From NCBI RefSeq assembly GCF_002104995.1, contig NW_024468302.1:1-54146 (forward strand): 54,146 bases of DNA, given 5' to 3'. How positions within the stretch are numbered: position 1 is the first letter of the stretch; each line of letters opens with the position of its first letter. Source of the DNA: Linderina pennispora (lineage: Eukaryota > Kickxellomycota > Kickxellomycetes > Kickxellales > Kickxellaceae). Shown here in pieces: positions 38,047 through 47,841 of this stretch. A program made the position numbers and the translations under genes. The notes beneath the pieces were generated by a model. That model searched no databases. It was not told where the DNA came from and saw nothing but the letters and a program-made list of their open reading frames with translations.

Positions 38047-38952
38047 ATGCGCTCTTCTACCGTTCTCACAGCTCTCACCTGCGCCGTTGGTGTCTACGCC
38101 GCTGGAGGTGTCAACTATGACTTTGTGTCGCCTCTCCTAGGAAATCTGGAGTCAAACAAAATCATCCCTGACGTGTTCCCCTCTACCTTTGAACCTAAGA
38201 TCTTCCTTAATGTGACCTACAGCCATATGGTCAACAGGGGAAACGTCTTTACGTCGGCTGAAACCGCCAAAGAGCCTACCGTTGTGTATGAAGCCGACTC
38301 GTCCAAGTTTTACACTCTGGCTTTCATTGATGCTGGTGATTTTACGATTCCCAACCGCTCGAAAGACTTGACGCGCAACTGGCTTGTTGTCAACATCCCA
38401 GGTAGCGATATTGCCAAGGGCAGTTCGACTGACACTCCTTATATGGGCGCTAAAGACCCTGATTGCGGTATGGCGCGTTATGTTTATGCACTTGCTGAGC
38501 AGCCCAAGGAGATCCCCGGTCTTGCTGTCTCTGGTTCGCGTGATAAGTTCAACCTGATGAACTATCTTTCTGACAACAAGATGACACTGGTTGGCGCGAA
38601 CTTTTTTGTGGCTGTATCCGATAATGGCGAGCTCTGCCCCGGTGCCATCATTCCGTCAGATACTGAGGATTCTGCTGATGAGCCATCGGAGAAATTATCT
38701 GAGAGGTCGTCTGAGAGGTCGTCTGAGAAGTCGTCTGAGAAGTCGTCGGGGAAATCATCTGCAGAGCTAGGCTCGATTAACCCACTCGGCTCGGCTGAGT
38801 CCTCCGCCCACTCTACTTCAACCAGTAGCTCGTCGTCTGGTGCCAAGACTACCCAGTCAAACGGTGTCTCTGACAGCAGCCCTGCCGGACTTGCTCTCCC
38901 TCTAGCTGTTGCCTTTGCCGTGGCTGCTGTTGGCGCATCGAACTACTTTTAA
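38047..38952 (+). CDS. Secreted PEBP-like protein with expanded Ser-Glu tail
   Basis: This 301-residue protein is a close paralogue of the one at 35190: signal peptide MRSSTVLTALTCAVGVYAAG, PEBP blocks IIPDVFPSTFEPKIFLNVTY, FYTLAFIDAGDFTIPNRS, NWLVVNIPGSDIAKG and MARYVYALAEQPKEIPG, and the GPI-type end GLALPLAVAFAVAAVG. As in its sister, the DPDxP motif and pocket His are lost. The linker contains a four-residue SE[KR]S-type repeat encoded by a 12-base tandem array (38689-38760), absent from the sister genes. Surface or cell-wall location is inferred; function unknown. Confidence 0.88.
   Translation: MRSSTVLTALTCAVGVYAAGGVNYDFVSPLLGNLESNKIIPDVFPSTFEPKIFLNVTYSHMVNRGNVFTSAETAKEPTVVYEADSSKFYTLAFIDAGDFTIPNRSKDLTRNWLVVNIPGSDIAKGSSTDTPYMGAKDPDCGMARYVYALAEQPKEIPGLAVSGSRDKFNLMNYLSDNKMTLVGANFFVAVSDNGELCPGAIIPSDTEDSADEPSEKLSERSSERSSEKSSEKSSGKSSAELGSINPLGSAESSAHSTSTSSSSSGAKTTQSNGVSDSSPAGLALPLAVAFAVAAVGASNYF
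38689..38760 (+). repeat. 12-base tandem repeat in PEBP coding region
   Basis: Six consecutive 12-base units of the type GAGAGGTCGTCT or GAGAAGTCGTCT encode repeats of E-[KR]-S/L-S. Middle units are nearly identical and outer units more diverged, the usual pattern of slippage expansion. The frame is kept. Confidence 0.85.
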
Positions 38953-39908
38953 TGACATTATTCATGTTCCTTTTTGATGGCTCACTTCAATTCATCACTG
39001 TACCGTGAGTTCACATTTACGCCAGTACCTCACTGTTAGGCGGTCTACATGCCAGGACTGATGTTGACCGATATTAATGGCACCACTTCGGATTCTCATG
39101 CAAATATGCTAATCCAGCTCTAGCATGGTGATCAGAGTAGCCTAGAATTCTTTAGCTGTCGTTCTTGGCAATATTTCCTAGACCCCTCTAAATCACCACA
39201 TGCAGCTCCACCTCGTGGCGCTCGCTTGGCTAGACATATTGCGATTGCACGTGTGCGATGCGCTTCCAGCAGCATGTAAATATCCCGCCCTGCCTTGCGC
39301 TTTCTGCATTTAGGGAGCACTGTCTGGGCATTGCTAGTGCTGAGAGCTGTTGCAACATTTCAGAGCAGAAGCTTCTCTGGTAAAAATTCGCCGCTTTTTT
39401 GCAAGGAGAAATGTGTTGTGGTCTTGGCATCCCGGGATATCTCCCCGATCCAATAGAACTAGGTTCCTATGTCCGTGCGGATTGCGAAATCCTAGCGCCA
39501 TAGTGAAGATCTCTAGCTGCCAAGACCTATTGAAGAGGAGTCGTGCGTTCCATTGGATAGATTAGCTTGACCAAAAAACCGGGATGTGTATCGTGCTTCC
39601 GACTGTTTACAGCCGGCAAAACACTGTATGGCGCTCCAGGTGCTAGTGGCATAAACTCCACGAGTGGTTGAAATATTCACCGCACTGCCCTACTCGCATG
39701 TTGGGGTGTTGCAAAGCCGTACTTTCGGGGACTGTACTTGCACCAGTACTGTCGTACGCCGCTAGGCTATAAAAGTCATTTCGCTCTCCCCATGTCTGGT
39801 GCAGTCTCCAGAGCCCTACCTTCCCTTCACATTGAGCAATATCCCCTACCCCTTCTCCCTTCCCTTTGGACCTTCTCGCTTCCGAGCTTTCTTGAAAACA
39901 GACTCACC
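38953..39908. other. Intergenic region upstream of the third PEBP gene
   Basis: This stretch of about 950 bases has no recognisable gene. Its only clear signal is a TATA box at 39768-39775. The 80 bases before the ATG are pyrimidine-rich (CTACCTTCCCTTCAC and similar). Confidence 0.45.
39768..39775 (+). promoter_or_regulatory. TATA box of the third PEBP gene
   Basis: TATAAAAG, a consensus TATA box, lies about 140 bases before ATG 39909. Confidence 0.65.
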
Positions 39909-40619
39909 ATGCGCTTCACTGCTGCCATTACTTCGCTTGCCTGCGCCATGGGCGTCTACGGTGTCTCGACTATTGACGAGGTCAAGCCCGCGCTCCAGGC
40001 TGACGATGTCATCCCTGGTGTCCTGCCCGTCTCCTTCGAGCCCAAGACCCTGCTTAATGTCAAGTGGGGCGAGCATGCTGTCGACTTTGGCAATCTGTTC
40101 AACCCGCCCAACGAGACCGCCCAGGCTCCCACTGTTGCCTGGGATGCCGACCCCGCCAAATTCTACACCCTAGCCCTGGTCGACCCCGACGCTCCGTCGC
40201 GCGCCAACCCGATCCGCGCCCTGATGCGCCACTGGCTGGTTGTCAACATCCCGGGTAGCAATGTTGCTGCTGGCAACTCGACTGGCACTCCCTACTTGAA
40301 CCCGAACCCGTTCCCTGGATGCGGCCGCAAGCGCTTTGTGTGGGTTCTGGCCGAGCAGGCCAAGGAGCTCCCCGAGCTTACTGCCCCCGCAACTCGCCCC
40401 AAGTTCGACCTCGAGGGCTACCTTGCTAGCAATGATATGACCTTGATTGGTGCCAACTACTTCCAGGTCGATGCTCAGCCCGCTGACAGCTGCCAGATCC
40501 CAGGTGCTTCGTCGTCGTCGGCTGCCCCTTCGGCTACCGCCACTCCGACCGAGGAGGTTCCGGCTTCGTCTGCTCCTGAGGCCACCGCCACCCAGCCCTC
40601 CAAGTGCAAGCACCACTGA
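39909..40619 (+). CDS. Secreted PEBP-like protein with conserved ligand-site residues
   Basis: This 236-residue protein has a signal peptide (MRFTAAITSLACAMGVYG) followed by a PEBP domain (about 25-195). Unlike the other two members it keeps the signature DPDAPSR and the pocket His in MRHWLVVNIPG. The second pocket His (in the animal GLHRY motif) is Lys (GRKRFVWVLAEQ). The C-terminus is a Ser/Thr/Pro/Ala-rich linker ending CKHH, without the hydrophobic GPI-type end of its paralogues, so it is probably freely secreted. The ORF opens 57 codons earlier without domain support; ATG 39909 precedes a proper signal peptide and follows a TATA box at the usual distance. GC content is higher than in the other two, suggesting an older or more constrained copy. 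Confidence 0.88.
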   Translation: MRFTAAITSLACAMGVYGVSTIDEVKPALQADDVIPGVLPVSFEPKTLLNVKWGEHAVDFGNLFNPPNETAQAPTVAWDADPAKFYTLALVDPDAPSRANPIRALMRHWLVVNIPGSNVAAGNSTGTPYLNPNPFPGCGRKRFVWVLAEQAKELPELTAPATRPKFDLEGYLASNDMTLIGANYFQVDAQPADSCQIPGASSSSAAPSATATPTEEVPASSAPEATATQPSKCKHH

Positions 40620-40853
40620 GCACATGTTCGTCTTTAACTATCTTTCAGTGGCCACTTGATTTGATCTTTTTGTACTCCTGCATTCCAGAAAGGTTGACAT
40701 TTTGCAGCCATATCTTTCCAATACCGGCCATATGGAATAATTTTGAAATCAGCGACAAACACCACCCATACTGTCAAAATATACCTTTGTGCTTTTAGTA
40801 ATTAGGCCGACGTCACTCGTATCTACAGCTCTGTGTTTTCCGAACTACTTAGC

Positions 40854-42419
40854 ATGCCGAACCACGAGCAGCTAGAAAAATGCACACAGCTGCTGTCGAC
40901 CAAATCCACTGATGACGAAAAGTTTGCTGGACTAATGCTGGTGCCACGCGTTGTGGCTCCTGACGACGCGGAGTCTTTGGAATACATCTTCGATGCCATG
41001 GACGTCAAATTCCTGGAGCGACTCATGCGTACGGGGCTGAAGCAGGCGGACAAATCGGCCATTATGCTTAATATCGCGATCCCTGTCATCGACAGCTTTG
41101 CCTCCCATTCGCAGATTGCGGCCAAGCCGAAGATGCTCGAGCGCATCCCGACCCTGCTGCAGATTGTTGGCCGCCAGGTGCCGCAGGTGTCAAGCGAGGC
41201 TGCCCAGGCAATGTGCAAAATAGTTTCGACCGATAGCGGTGCCGAAGCGGTTCTTGAGTCTCCAGAAGGGCTTGTTGGTGTGGTTGGCAGCCTGGCCTCA
41301 GCCGACTCTGATACCAAAGACCTCATCGGTTTCGTAGACTTTGCGCTTAATCGACTGTCGACATTTGCCAGCAGCAGCCGTGGCCATGGGCTCTTGGGCC
41401 AGTGGGTAGAAATTGTCACCAAAACGTCGGCACTATTCGACAATAACCAGCAGATGCTAAAGTTTGGGCTTATCGGCGTACTGGCCAATGCGCTGGAGCC
41501 AATCGACCGGGATATCGGGGCTGAGGCCGACACACAACGTCCATGCACACAGCTTATCAGCCACGTACTCTCTGGCTGTGTCTCGGTGCTACGCCAAAGG
41601 TCCGAGACGACCCAGTATGCGGACCAGGCGCTGGTTCTCGCCTCGCACCTGGTGAGACTCTGGCCGGATCGTGTGTTCGCGGACAAACGAAAGAGTGACA
41701 AGGATTCCAACGACCAGCGCAAGCAGTCGGACCTGATCCTGCGATTGGCATGTGTCGAGGGTCAGTCGTCGATAGACTCGATGATGATAAGCCCGCCGCT
41801 GGCCAAGGGGAAGCCAGACCAACAGCGGCTGAGGCGCGGATGGAAGCTGCCGTTCTGCACTGAGATCGCAGCTGGCTGGCTCGAGTGGGTGTCCCAGTGG
41901 CTCGACGACCAGGAGCTCGAATCGGACAATGTCGATGAGGAAGCCATTTATTCGGCAATGGGCTCGGTGCAGAAGCTTGCTGATGCTGCGGTTGGGTTCC
42001 TGACTGACTGGAGGGATCGAGTGGACTGCGATCAGGAAGTGCTAGAGGCCAGCCCCACCGTCTGTCTGAGCACTGTGCACCTGCTGACCCAGTGGCTGGC
42101 AACTGACCCGAAGCTTCACAGCAATGCACTGCCCCTCTTGCCCATGTTCACCGAGTGGATTAAAAAGTGTCCTGAGCACAGTGCAACTCTGCGGGGCTAT
42201 CTACGCCCATGCATCTCATTTGCACTCGATACATGCAGAATTGACGAAGAGAAGTTTGTCAAGGACCTGAAGGCACGCGAGCTGACACATGCGCGCGGCG
42301 AGGGACTGGAGTTTTCTTCACCGTGGGTTGGTAGCATCGAGTTCGACGATCTGGCATATGCCGTTTACAGCATTCCCTCGGATGAAGAGATTCTGGCCAA
42401 GCGCCAGAGCCAAAGCTGA
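40854..42419 (+). CDS. Neurochondrin-family protein
   Basis: This 521-residue helical-repeat protein begins LEKCTQLLSTKSTDDEKFAGLMLVPRVV, matching the neurochondrin N-terminal pattern (LxxCLxLLxxxxDDEKFAGLLLVxKxV), and continues with ARM-like helices: FLERLM, MLNIAIPVIDSFASH, MLERIPTLLQIV and WLEWVSQWLDDQ. Animal neurochondrin is a cytoplasmic scaffold linked to SMN complexes and membrane trafficking; fungal members are uncharacterised, so no role is assigned. There is no signal peptide or transmembrane segment. The frame opens at a GTG (40833), so I use the first ATG at 40854. Confidence 0.75.
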   Translation: MPNHEQLEKCTQLLSTKSTDDEKFAGLMLVPRVVAPDDAESLEYIFDAMDVKFLERLMRTGLKQADKSAIMLNIAIPVIDSFASHSQIAAKPKMLERIPTLLQIVGRQVPQVSSEAAQAMCKIVSTDSGAEAVLESPEGLVGVVGSLASADSDTKDLIGFVDFALNRLSTFASSSRGHGLLGQWVEIVTKTSALFDNNQQMLKFGLIGVLANALEPIDRDIGAEADTQRPCTQLISHVLSGCVSVLRQRSETTQYADQALVLASHLVRLWPDRVFADKRKSDKDSNDQRKQSDLILRLACVEGQSSIDSMMISPPLAKGKPDQQRLRRGWKLPFCTEIAAGWLEWVSQWLDDQELESDNVDEEAIYSAMGSVQKLADAAVGFLTDWRDRVDCDQEVLEASPTVCLSTVHLLTQWLATDPKLHSNALPLLPMFTEWIKKCPEHSATLRGYLRPCISFALDTCRIDEEKFVKDLKARELTHARGEGLEFSSPWVGSIEFDDLAYAVYSIPSDEEILAKRQSQS

Positions 42420-42654
42420 ACTGAAAAGTAGGCTTGGTGCTTCTTAGGATAGACAGAGCGCAGCCTTAAAGACCAAGCATGTTTATCACTACATCTGCTT
42501 CAATACATTGGCACCCAATGCCGTGAGTCGCCCTTTTCAAGGCTCTTTTCAAGGTGTTTACTCATCGGTAGACGCGTGCAAGCAGGGCACACGCATATCT
42601 AGTACATGCAAGATAAAACCATGCTACTCTTTGCAGTTGTGTGAAAACATATGT

Positions 42655-42900
42655 CTACTTGTGCTTGTCATGTTCGCGGTGGCCGTAGTAATGTGCCAGG
42701 AAACGCTCGGCGTTCTTTTTGTTCTTGGCCTCAGCCGCCTTCTTTGCGTCGGCCGCCTGCTTCTCCCTAATCTTCTTGCACGCGTCGCACAAGCAAACCT
42801 TCACGTTGTGCGGGTTGTTAGTCACCGTGCACGTAATCTTCCCGTCGGTTATGTCAACCGACCCAGCCTTCGTAAGGTCGCCAAAGTGAAAGTGGTGCAT
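42655..42900 (-). CDS. Small Cys- and Lys-rich hypothetical protein
   Basis: This 81-residue protein is not recognised. The first half (MHHFHFGDLTKAGSVDITDG) is beta-like and leads into a cysteine cluster, VKVCLCDACKKIREK, that could bind a metal. The second half is a Lys/Ala helix (QAADAKKAAEAKNKKNAERF) ending in a His-rich tail (HYYGHREHDKHK). There is no signal peptide. High GC at third codon positions and an ATG just upstream of the domain support a real gene, but its size makes this tentative. It lies between neurochondrin and the CNT transporter. Confidence 0.5.
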   Translation of the reverse strand: MHHFHFGDLTKAGSVDITDGKITCTVTNNPHNVKVCLCDACKKIREKQAADAKKAAEAKNKKNAERFLAHYYGHREHDKHK

Positions 42901-43826
42901 TCTCTGGAATTGCGCGAGCTACCGTAAATTCAAATGTAAAATGGTTGCAGGGTTTTTTGCTGCGAAAGAAGGCGCCTATGTGTCAGCTGTCGGGTGTGCA
43001 GCCGCCTCTCCGGGGAGGAGGGAGCGCGTGGTGTAGTGCGGGATGTGCTGTTCCTTTTGCTGGATTGTCTACGCAGCAGCAAGGGAGTACGTGCAGCGGG
43101 CTGCATTGATATTCCCTCCAGCGGGCTAGCTCGTGCAGATACAGCCATTCAGAATCAGAGTCAGATTCACTGTCAGCGAGACCGAGGGCATATCGATATA
43201 CTCAGCCCACATTATATACTCCACTGTAAGTGTCCACTACACCCAAGCTTTATCTCTGCAGCGCCAGGCTAAATGCGAACAGGGGCCAATGCGTGCCTCA
43301 GCTGGGATTGCCAATCTGTGGCGTGAGAGCCTACAAGAAGCTGGCATTCCCTAAAGCAGATGCTAGAGGGGATATGGTGAAACCCCAGACTCCAGTGCTA
43401 GCGAGTTAGCGCTGCTCTGCCATTCGAATTTGGGGCGTTGTACGAGCAATTTTCTGTGTTCTTATGCTAGCCATCCGCTAGGCGCTCCAGTTGAAAATTT
43501 TTCTTTCACGAGACACTAGTTTATGCGGGCTAAGCGCCTTGACATGGCAATATTGAGTATAAATACCAGATGTGTTGTATGCCAACAGTCTAATCTCTTC
43601 TTCTTTTTCTTTCTTTTCCATTCACTATGAGAATCCCTAGCTCTATTATTACATCACATCCATTATATTCTTGTCCTGTCACCAGCGTCAAGCTCGACAT
43701 CACATAGACCCGATTGCTTCAATACCCCTTTCACCACTCAGCACGTAGCCAGGCAATCTTTCGTGGAAACTTCTTGCCCAATTCCGCAGGCCCAAGCACC
43801 CACACCGCCCTTCCCACTGATTCGAA
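42901..43826. other. Intergenic region upstream of the CNT transporter
   Basis: About 925 bases without a recognised gene. A TATAAAT box (43558-43564, GAGTATAAATACC) lies 263 bases before the CNT start, further than the usual 85-140 bases, so the CNT transcript has a long leader, or a 5' UTR intron. Pyrimidine-rich runs (CTTCTTCTTTTTCTTTC) follow the TATA. Confidence 0.5.
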
Positions 43827-45647
43827 ATGGATCCAGCCAGCACCCACCCGCCGACATCCGAGTCCAAGCAGAGCGAGCTCGACACCAGCGATACTGTATC
43901 TGGATCAACGAGCAAGACCAACAAGCAGCAGCAGCAGCTTCAGGGCCAGGGAGACCACAGGCTAGATGGTGACTGGGCAAAGGGCAGCGCAGACAAGGAG
44001 CTCGGCGCCAAAGGCGGCTATGAGGTCCCCAATGAGGTCCTGTGGCCCAGATCCAGGCTCGATATCTTGGGCAGGATCCGGTATATCTGGCACCACTACA
44101 CCCTCTGGTGCTGCCTGGTGATCTGGGTCCTGATCACGGCGTACTTTATTGTGTCATGCGCGCTCAAGGACAAGACGCAGCTGTCTGATATCCTGCCGTT
44201 CATCTTCCTCTACGTCTTCATCTCGTTCAAGATGCTGTTTGCGTTTGTGCCTACGACAATTGTGTCAAGGCCGATTGAGCACATGTTTAGCAAGATCGTT
44301 GCCGAGCCGGTTTCACGGATCCCCATGTATATCAAGTATACTGTCGGTGTGGTTGTGCTGTTCGCTATCGTCCTCGGCGTTTCTCTGGGTACGAAAGTAT
44401 CAGAGCAGGGCAACAAGCTGCAGCGCATGCAGTCGTTGCTGGGCGTTCTTGTGTACACTGCCATTCTGGCCGCCACATCCAAGCACCCTAAGCATATCCC
44501 GTGGCATACAGTCATCATTGGCTTTCTGGTTCAGTTCTGCATTGGGTGCATTGTGATCAAGACTGGCTGGGGCCACGACCTGTTCAGCTGGCTCGCCCAG
44601 ATGGCTAGCAGCCTGCTCGAGTTTTCGCGGTACGGTGCGATATTCCTGCTCAACAAGCATATTGTTGAATATGGCACATTCGCAGTTTCGGTGTTCCCTG
44701 CGGTCATTTTCTTTGCTGCGTTCGTGCAGATGGTCTACTATCTGGGAGGCATGCAGTGGCTGCTCAAGAAGCTCGGGTGGATCTTCTACACGATCATGGA
44801 CACTTCTGGCGTCGAATCGATTGTCGCCGCTGCCTCGCCATTTATCGGCCAGAACGAGAACGTGCTTTTGGTCAAGGATTACTTTGAGTCGATGACCAAT
44901 TCCGAGATTCACGCGTGCATGACAGCTGGCTTCGCCACCATTTCCGGCTCGACGCTGCAAGGATACATTGCGCTGGGCGTTGATGCCAAGAACATCATCA
45001 CCTCGTGCATCATGTCTATCCCGTGCTCGCTAGCGCTGAGCAAGCTCCGGTATCCCGAGACTGAGGTTCCGCTGACAAAGGGCAAGATGGTCGAGCCGCC
45101 CAAGCGCACAGACGAGGCGAACATCCTGCACGCACTGGCCAATGGCGCAGCGATCGGCGTCAACATCTCGCTCCTGGTGGCAGCCAACCTCATTGCCGTC
45201 GTGTCGATGGTCAAGCTGATCAACTTCTTCCTGACGTGGTTTGGCCAGTTCATCTCCATCCACGCACTAACTCTGGAGCTGATTCTGGGCTACATCTTCT
45301 ACCCGTTCACGTGGCTCCTGGGTGTGCCCGGCCAGGATATCCTGAAGGTGTCGCAGCTCATTGGCCTCAAGGTCATCTCGAACGAGTTTGTTGCTTTCCA
45401 GAAGCTCCAAGGACAGGACGAAAAGGGCGTCTATTACACTGAGGACATGTCTCATCGCGCCACCACTATTGCGCAGTTTGCGCTGTGCGGCTTCGGAAAC
45501 CTCGGCAGTATCGCCATCCAGATTGGCTCCCTCGGAAGCCTGGCGCCATCGCGCAAGGCCGATATCTCGCGCCTGGCCCTCAGTGCGTGCATCACTGGCG
45601 TGTGTGCGACGCTGATGACCTCAGCCATCATTGCCATGGTTATGTAG
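43827..45647 (+). CDS. Concentrative nucleoside transporter (CNT/SLC28 family)
   Basis: This 606-residue membrane protein has a polar, Gln-rich N-terminus (TSKTNKQQQQLQGQ) and ten or more predicted transmembrane helices. Family motifs include the substrate and ion-site loop SPFIGQNENVLLVKDY (usually GQ-[TS]-E-[AS]-P), the gate-like FATISGSTLQGYIALGVDAKNIITS, GVNISLLVAANLIAVVSMV and FYPFTWLLGVPGQD. CNTs import nucleosides by coupling to Na+ or H+ gradients across the plasma membrane. The family is present in only some fungi (for example Candida albicans) and absent from S. cerevisiae. The usual Glu-Ala/Ser-Pro after GQ is Glu-Asn-Val here, a change in the binding loop. Confidence 0.92.
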   Translation: MDPASTHPPTSESKQSELDTSDTVSGSTSKTNKQQQQLQGQGDHRLDGDWAKGSADKELGAKGGYEVPNEVLWPRSRLDILGRIRYIWHHYTLWCCLVIWVLITAYFIVSCALKDKTQLSDILPFIFLYVFISFKMLFAFVPTTIVSRPIEHMFSKIVAEPVSRIPMYIKYTVGVVVLFAIVLGVSLGTKVSEQGNKLQRMQSLLGVLVYTAILAATSKHPKHIPWHTVIIGFLVQFCIGCIVIKTGWGHDLFSWLAQMASSLLEFSRYGAIFLLNKHIVEYGTFAVSVFPAVIFFAAFVQMVYYLGGMQWLLKKLGWIFYTIMDTSGVESIVAAASPFIGQNENVLLVKDYFESMTNSEIHACMTAGFATISGSTLQGYIALGVDAKNIITSCIMSIPCSLALSKLRYPETEVPLTKGKMVEPPKRTDEANILHALANGAAIGVNISLLVAANLIAVVSMVKLINFFLTWFGQFISIHALTLELILGYIFYPFTWLLGVPGQDILKVSQLIGLKVISNEFVAFQKLQGQDEKGVYYTEDMSHRATTIAQFALCGFGNLGSIAIQIGSLGSLAPSRKADISRLALSACITGVCATLMTSAIIAMVM

Positions 45648-46803
45648 ATGCGACATTTTGCTTTGTTATTTCTTTCCAACTATTCTTTTTCTTTTTTTTT
45701 TTTTCAAAATGGCGCGGCGACATACAGAAGTTTTTTCGGTGGATCGGTGGAGGGAAGACGAAACGCTCCCGCTGTGGCAATCATGGACGCGAAAGCAAAT
45801 TATTCGCATGTGCAAAACATTTTTTGCCCTCGGTCGCCGTGCCAGCACTCTAGTGCAAGTAATGAACACGACACTTTTGTAGTCTGCCAATACGCCGCAG
45901 GCACTTCCCGACGGAGCCCAGAAGCATGTCTGTCGGGGGTTGGATCGATAAACAGGCCGCGGAGGAGCATGCCTCCCAGAGACTGCATCTGGATGCAAGA
46001 AGGGGCTACATATCGATATGCTTGATACCATCTAGATTCCAAGGCAGAAAGGTCAATAGTGTCTGTGCTCCCCCGCCTCGCACTGAGTGGCTGCAGTCAG
46101 CAACAGAAGAAGGCTGTCCAGCCTGATAAGGAAGAGAGCACCCCCATCAGACATTTGGATCCCCAGCAATCACGCAATAATCCTATTCATTGCACCAGTC
46201 ATTTCTAATAGAACTGGCTTGCCAGCCGCGTTGCTTGGCCAGAAGGCTGCAGCTTTCGGCAATACCGCTCTGCACCACCAGCCATCTCGGCTCTTCTGGC
46301 GACTGAATCCGAAGCTGCGATTGACCTCAGCATTTTTATTTCTCCAGTTCCAATGAGTAGCGCGGGTTTAGCGCGGCGACTGGTATGGCTGTGGACAAAG
46401 TGTGCCGGGATAAGGCGGAGCTGGCTTGATTTGCAAAGGAGTCCCTTTCTGCGTCTAGGTATGTGCTTTGGGACATGGCCGAGATGAACGGGAAGCGGCG
46501 ACATTTGCCGTGCAAAAAAAAAGGCCAATCCACATTTCCCCTTTTTCGCTTTCGTGGGTCATGATGGCCAGCGCTGCGAGATTCATTCCATACACCCGCC
46601 ATGCCTGTCAGATCGGGCCGAAATGCATTTACCAACCTTTTTCCTGCAGCATTGCAAGCCAGAACGGAATACTGGTCCCCGTTCGCCAGGCAATATAAAA
46701 GCAGCTGGGGGACTGTGGCCCGTCGTTCCATCTCAACTAGAGAGACAGGACACTGCTCTTACCATTTCCTCTTCGCCTTTTTCTGTTCTCATACATATCC
46801 ATC
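45648..46803. other. Intergenic region between CNT and the PQ-loop transporter
   Basis: About 1.15 kb without a recognised gene. A T-tract (about 45688-45705) lies soon after the CNT stop and may mark its 3' end. Short frames downstream lack domain support. The only promoter-like signal is the TATA box at 46694-46700. Confidence 0.5.
46694..46700 (+). promoter_or_regulatory. TATA box of the PQ-loop transporter
   Basis: TATAAAA within CAATATAAAAGCAGC lies 110 bases before ATG 46804. Confidence 0.65.
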
Positions 46804-47667
46804 ATGTGGTTTGCGCAAACGTGTCCAGCACTGGAAGGTCAAAGTGCAATCTGGTGGCTCGACTGCTTCTTCGGTACGTGCACTTACAGCTACACCGATG
46901 CTGCCAGCTCGCTCCTGGGCACCCTGACCATCGGCCTCTGGTTCGTCGCCCTGTTACCGCAGATTTACGAGAACTGGTTGCGCAAGTCGACAGACGGACT
47001 GTCGACGCACTTCATGTTTCTCTGGCTCATTGGCGACTCGATGAACACGCTCGGATGCATTATCCTGAAGCAGCGGCCATTCCAGATCTTCCTGTCCTCG
47101 TACTTTGTCGTCTCCGGCATCATCCTGATCATCCAATACTTTTTGTACCGCGGAAATACCCCGAGGCTGACCGAACCAGCACCAGATGCTACAGAATACA
47201 CCAGCCTTTTGCCTAGCAGCGATGGTGGGCGGAAAATGCCGTGGCAGCGCAAGTCCGTGTGGTTCATGGTGGCGTGGATTGGCGGGGTTGCCCTGCTCTG
47301 GACCGTCGTCAGGCACTGGCATGTTATTGGATCGAGCATCAGCATGCAGGCAGTAGGCATGGCGATGGCATGGGGCAGTACCATGTTTTTCCATATATCG
47401 CGTCTGCCCCAGCTCTGGCTCAACTGGAAGCGGCAGAGCGTCGAGGGCCTGGCAAAATCCATGTTCATGGTCACATTCTCTGCCAACGGCACGTACGCAA
47501 TCTCGCTGATCATCATCATGGCCACGGGCGATGCCGATGTGTTCCGGAGGTCGCTGGCGTTCCTCTACGGAGCCATTGGCTCAATGCTGCTCGACGTCTT
47601 CGTGCTGATGCAGTGCTACATGTTCGATCGCTGTGCCAAACCGACCCACCACCTGATCGAGGCGTAA
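46804..47667 (+). CDS. PQ-loop vacuolar amino-acid transporter (Ypq1/PQLC2 type)
   Basis: This 287-residue protein has seven predicted helices and two PQ-loop motifs: IGLWFVALLPQIYENW (about residues 43-58, followed by RKSTDGLSTHFMFLWLIGD) and MFFHISRLPQLWLNWKRQSVEGLA (about 197-220). This pattern is that of Ypq1/2/3 and human PQLC2 (SLC66A1), which export basic amino acids from vacuole or lysosome. The cytosolic loop contains EYTSLLP, an acidic dileucine signal (ExxxLL) of the kind that sends Ypq1-type proteins to the vacuole through AP-3. Vacuolar location and cationic amino-acid substrate are inferred from family membership. Confidence 0.88.
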   Translation: MWFAQTCPALEGQSAIWWLDCFFGTCTYSYTDAASSLLGTLTIGLWFVALLPQIYENWLRKSTDGLSTHFMFLWLIGDSMNTLGCIILKQRPFQIFLSSYFVVSGIILIIQYFLYRGNTPRLTEPAPDATEYTSLLPSSDGGRKMPWQRKSVWFMVAWIGGVALLWTVVRHWHVIGSSISMQAVGMAMAWGSTMFFHISRLPQLWLNWKRQSVEGLAKSMFMVTFSANGTYAISLIIIMATGDADVFRRSLAFLYGAIGSMLLDVFVLMQCYMFDRCAKPTHHLIEA

Positions 47668-47841
47668 TCCCGTTTCTGATTACTTGACTATTATTATACT
47701 ATTAACGCATCTAGATTATGCTGCGACAGGGCGCGTATTTTGGCTGAGCCTAAAGACAGCGCTTTTTTTACTTTTGCGCTTCTTGCTAATTCGCTCTTTA
47801 CATTTTTCCTGGTCTTTGTACACAATTTAAAAAACAAAAAA

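Noticed and set aside
45660-45705. Long T-tract as an RNA polymerase III terminator
   Set aside because: No tRNA, 5S or U6-like gene precedes it; it follows the CNT stop and is likely simple-sequence DNA.
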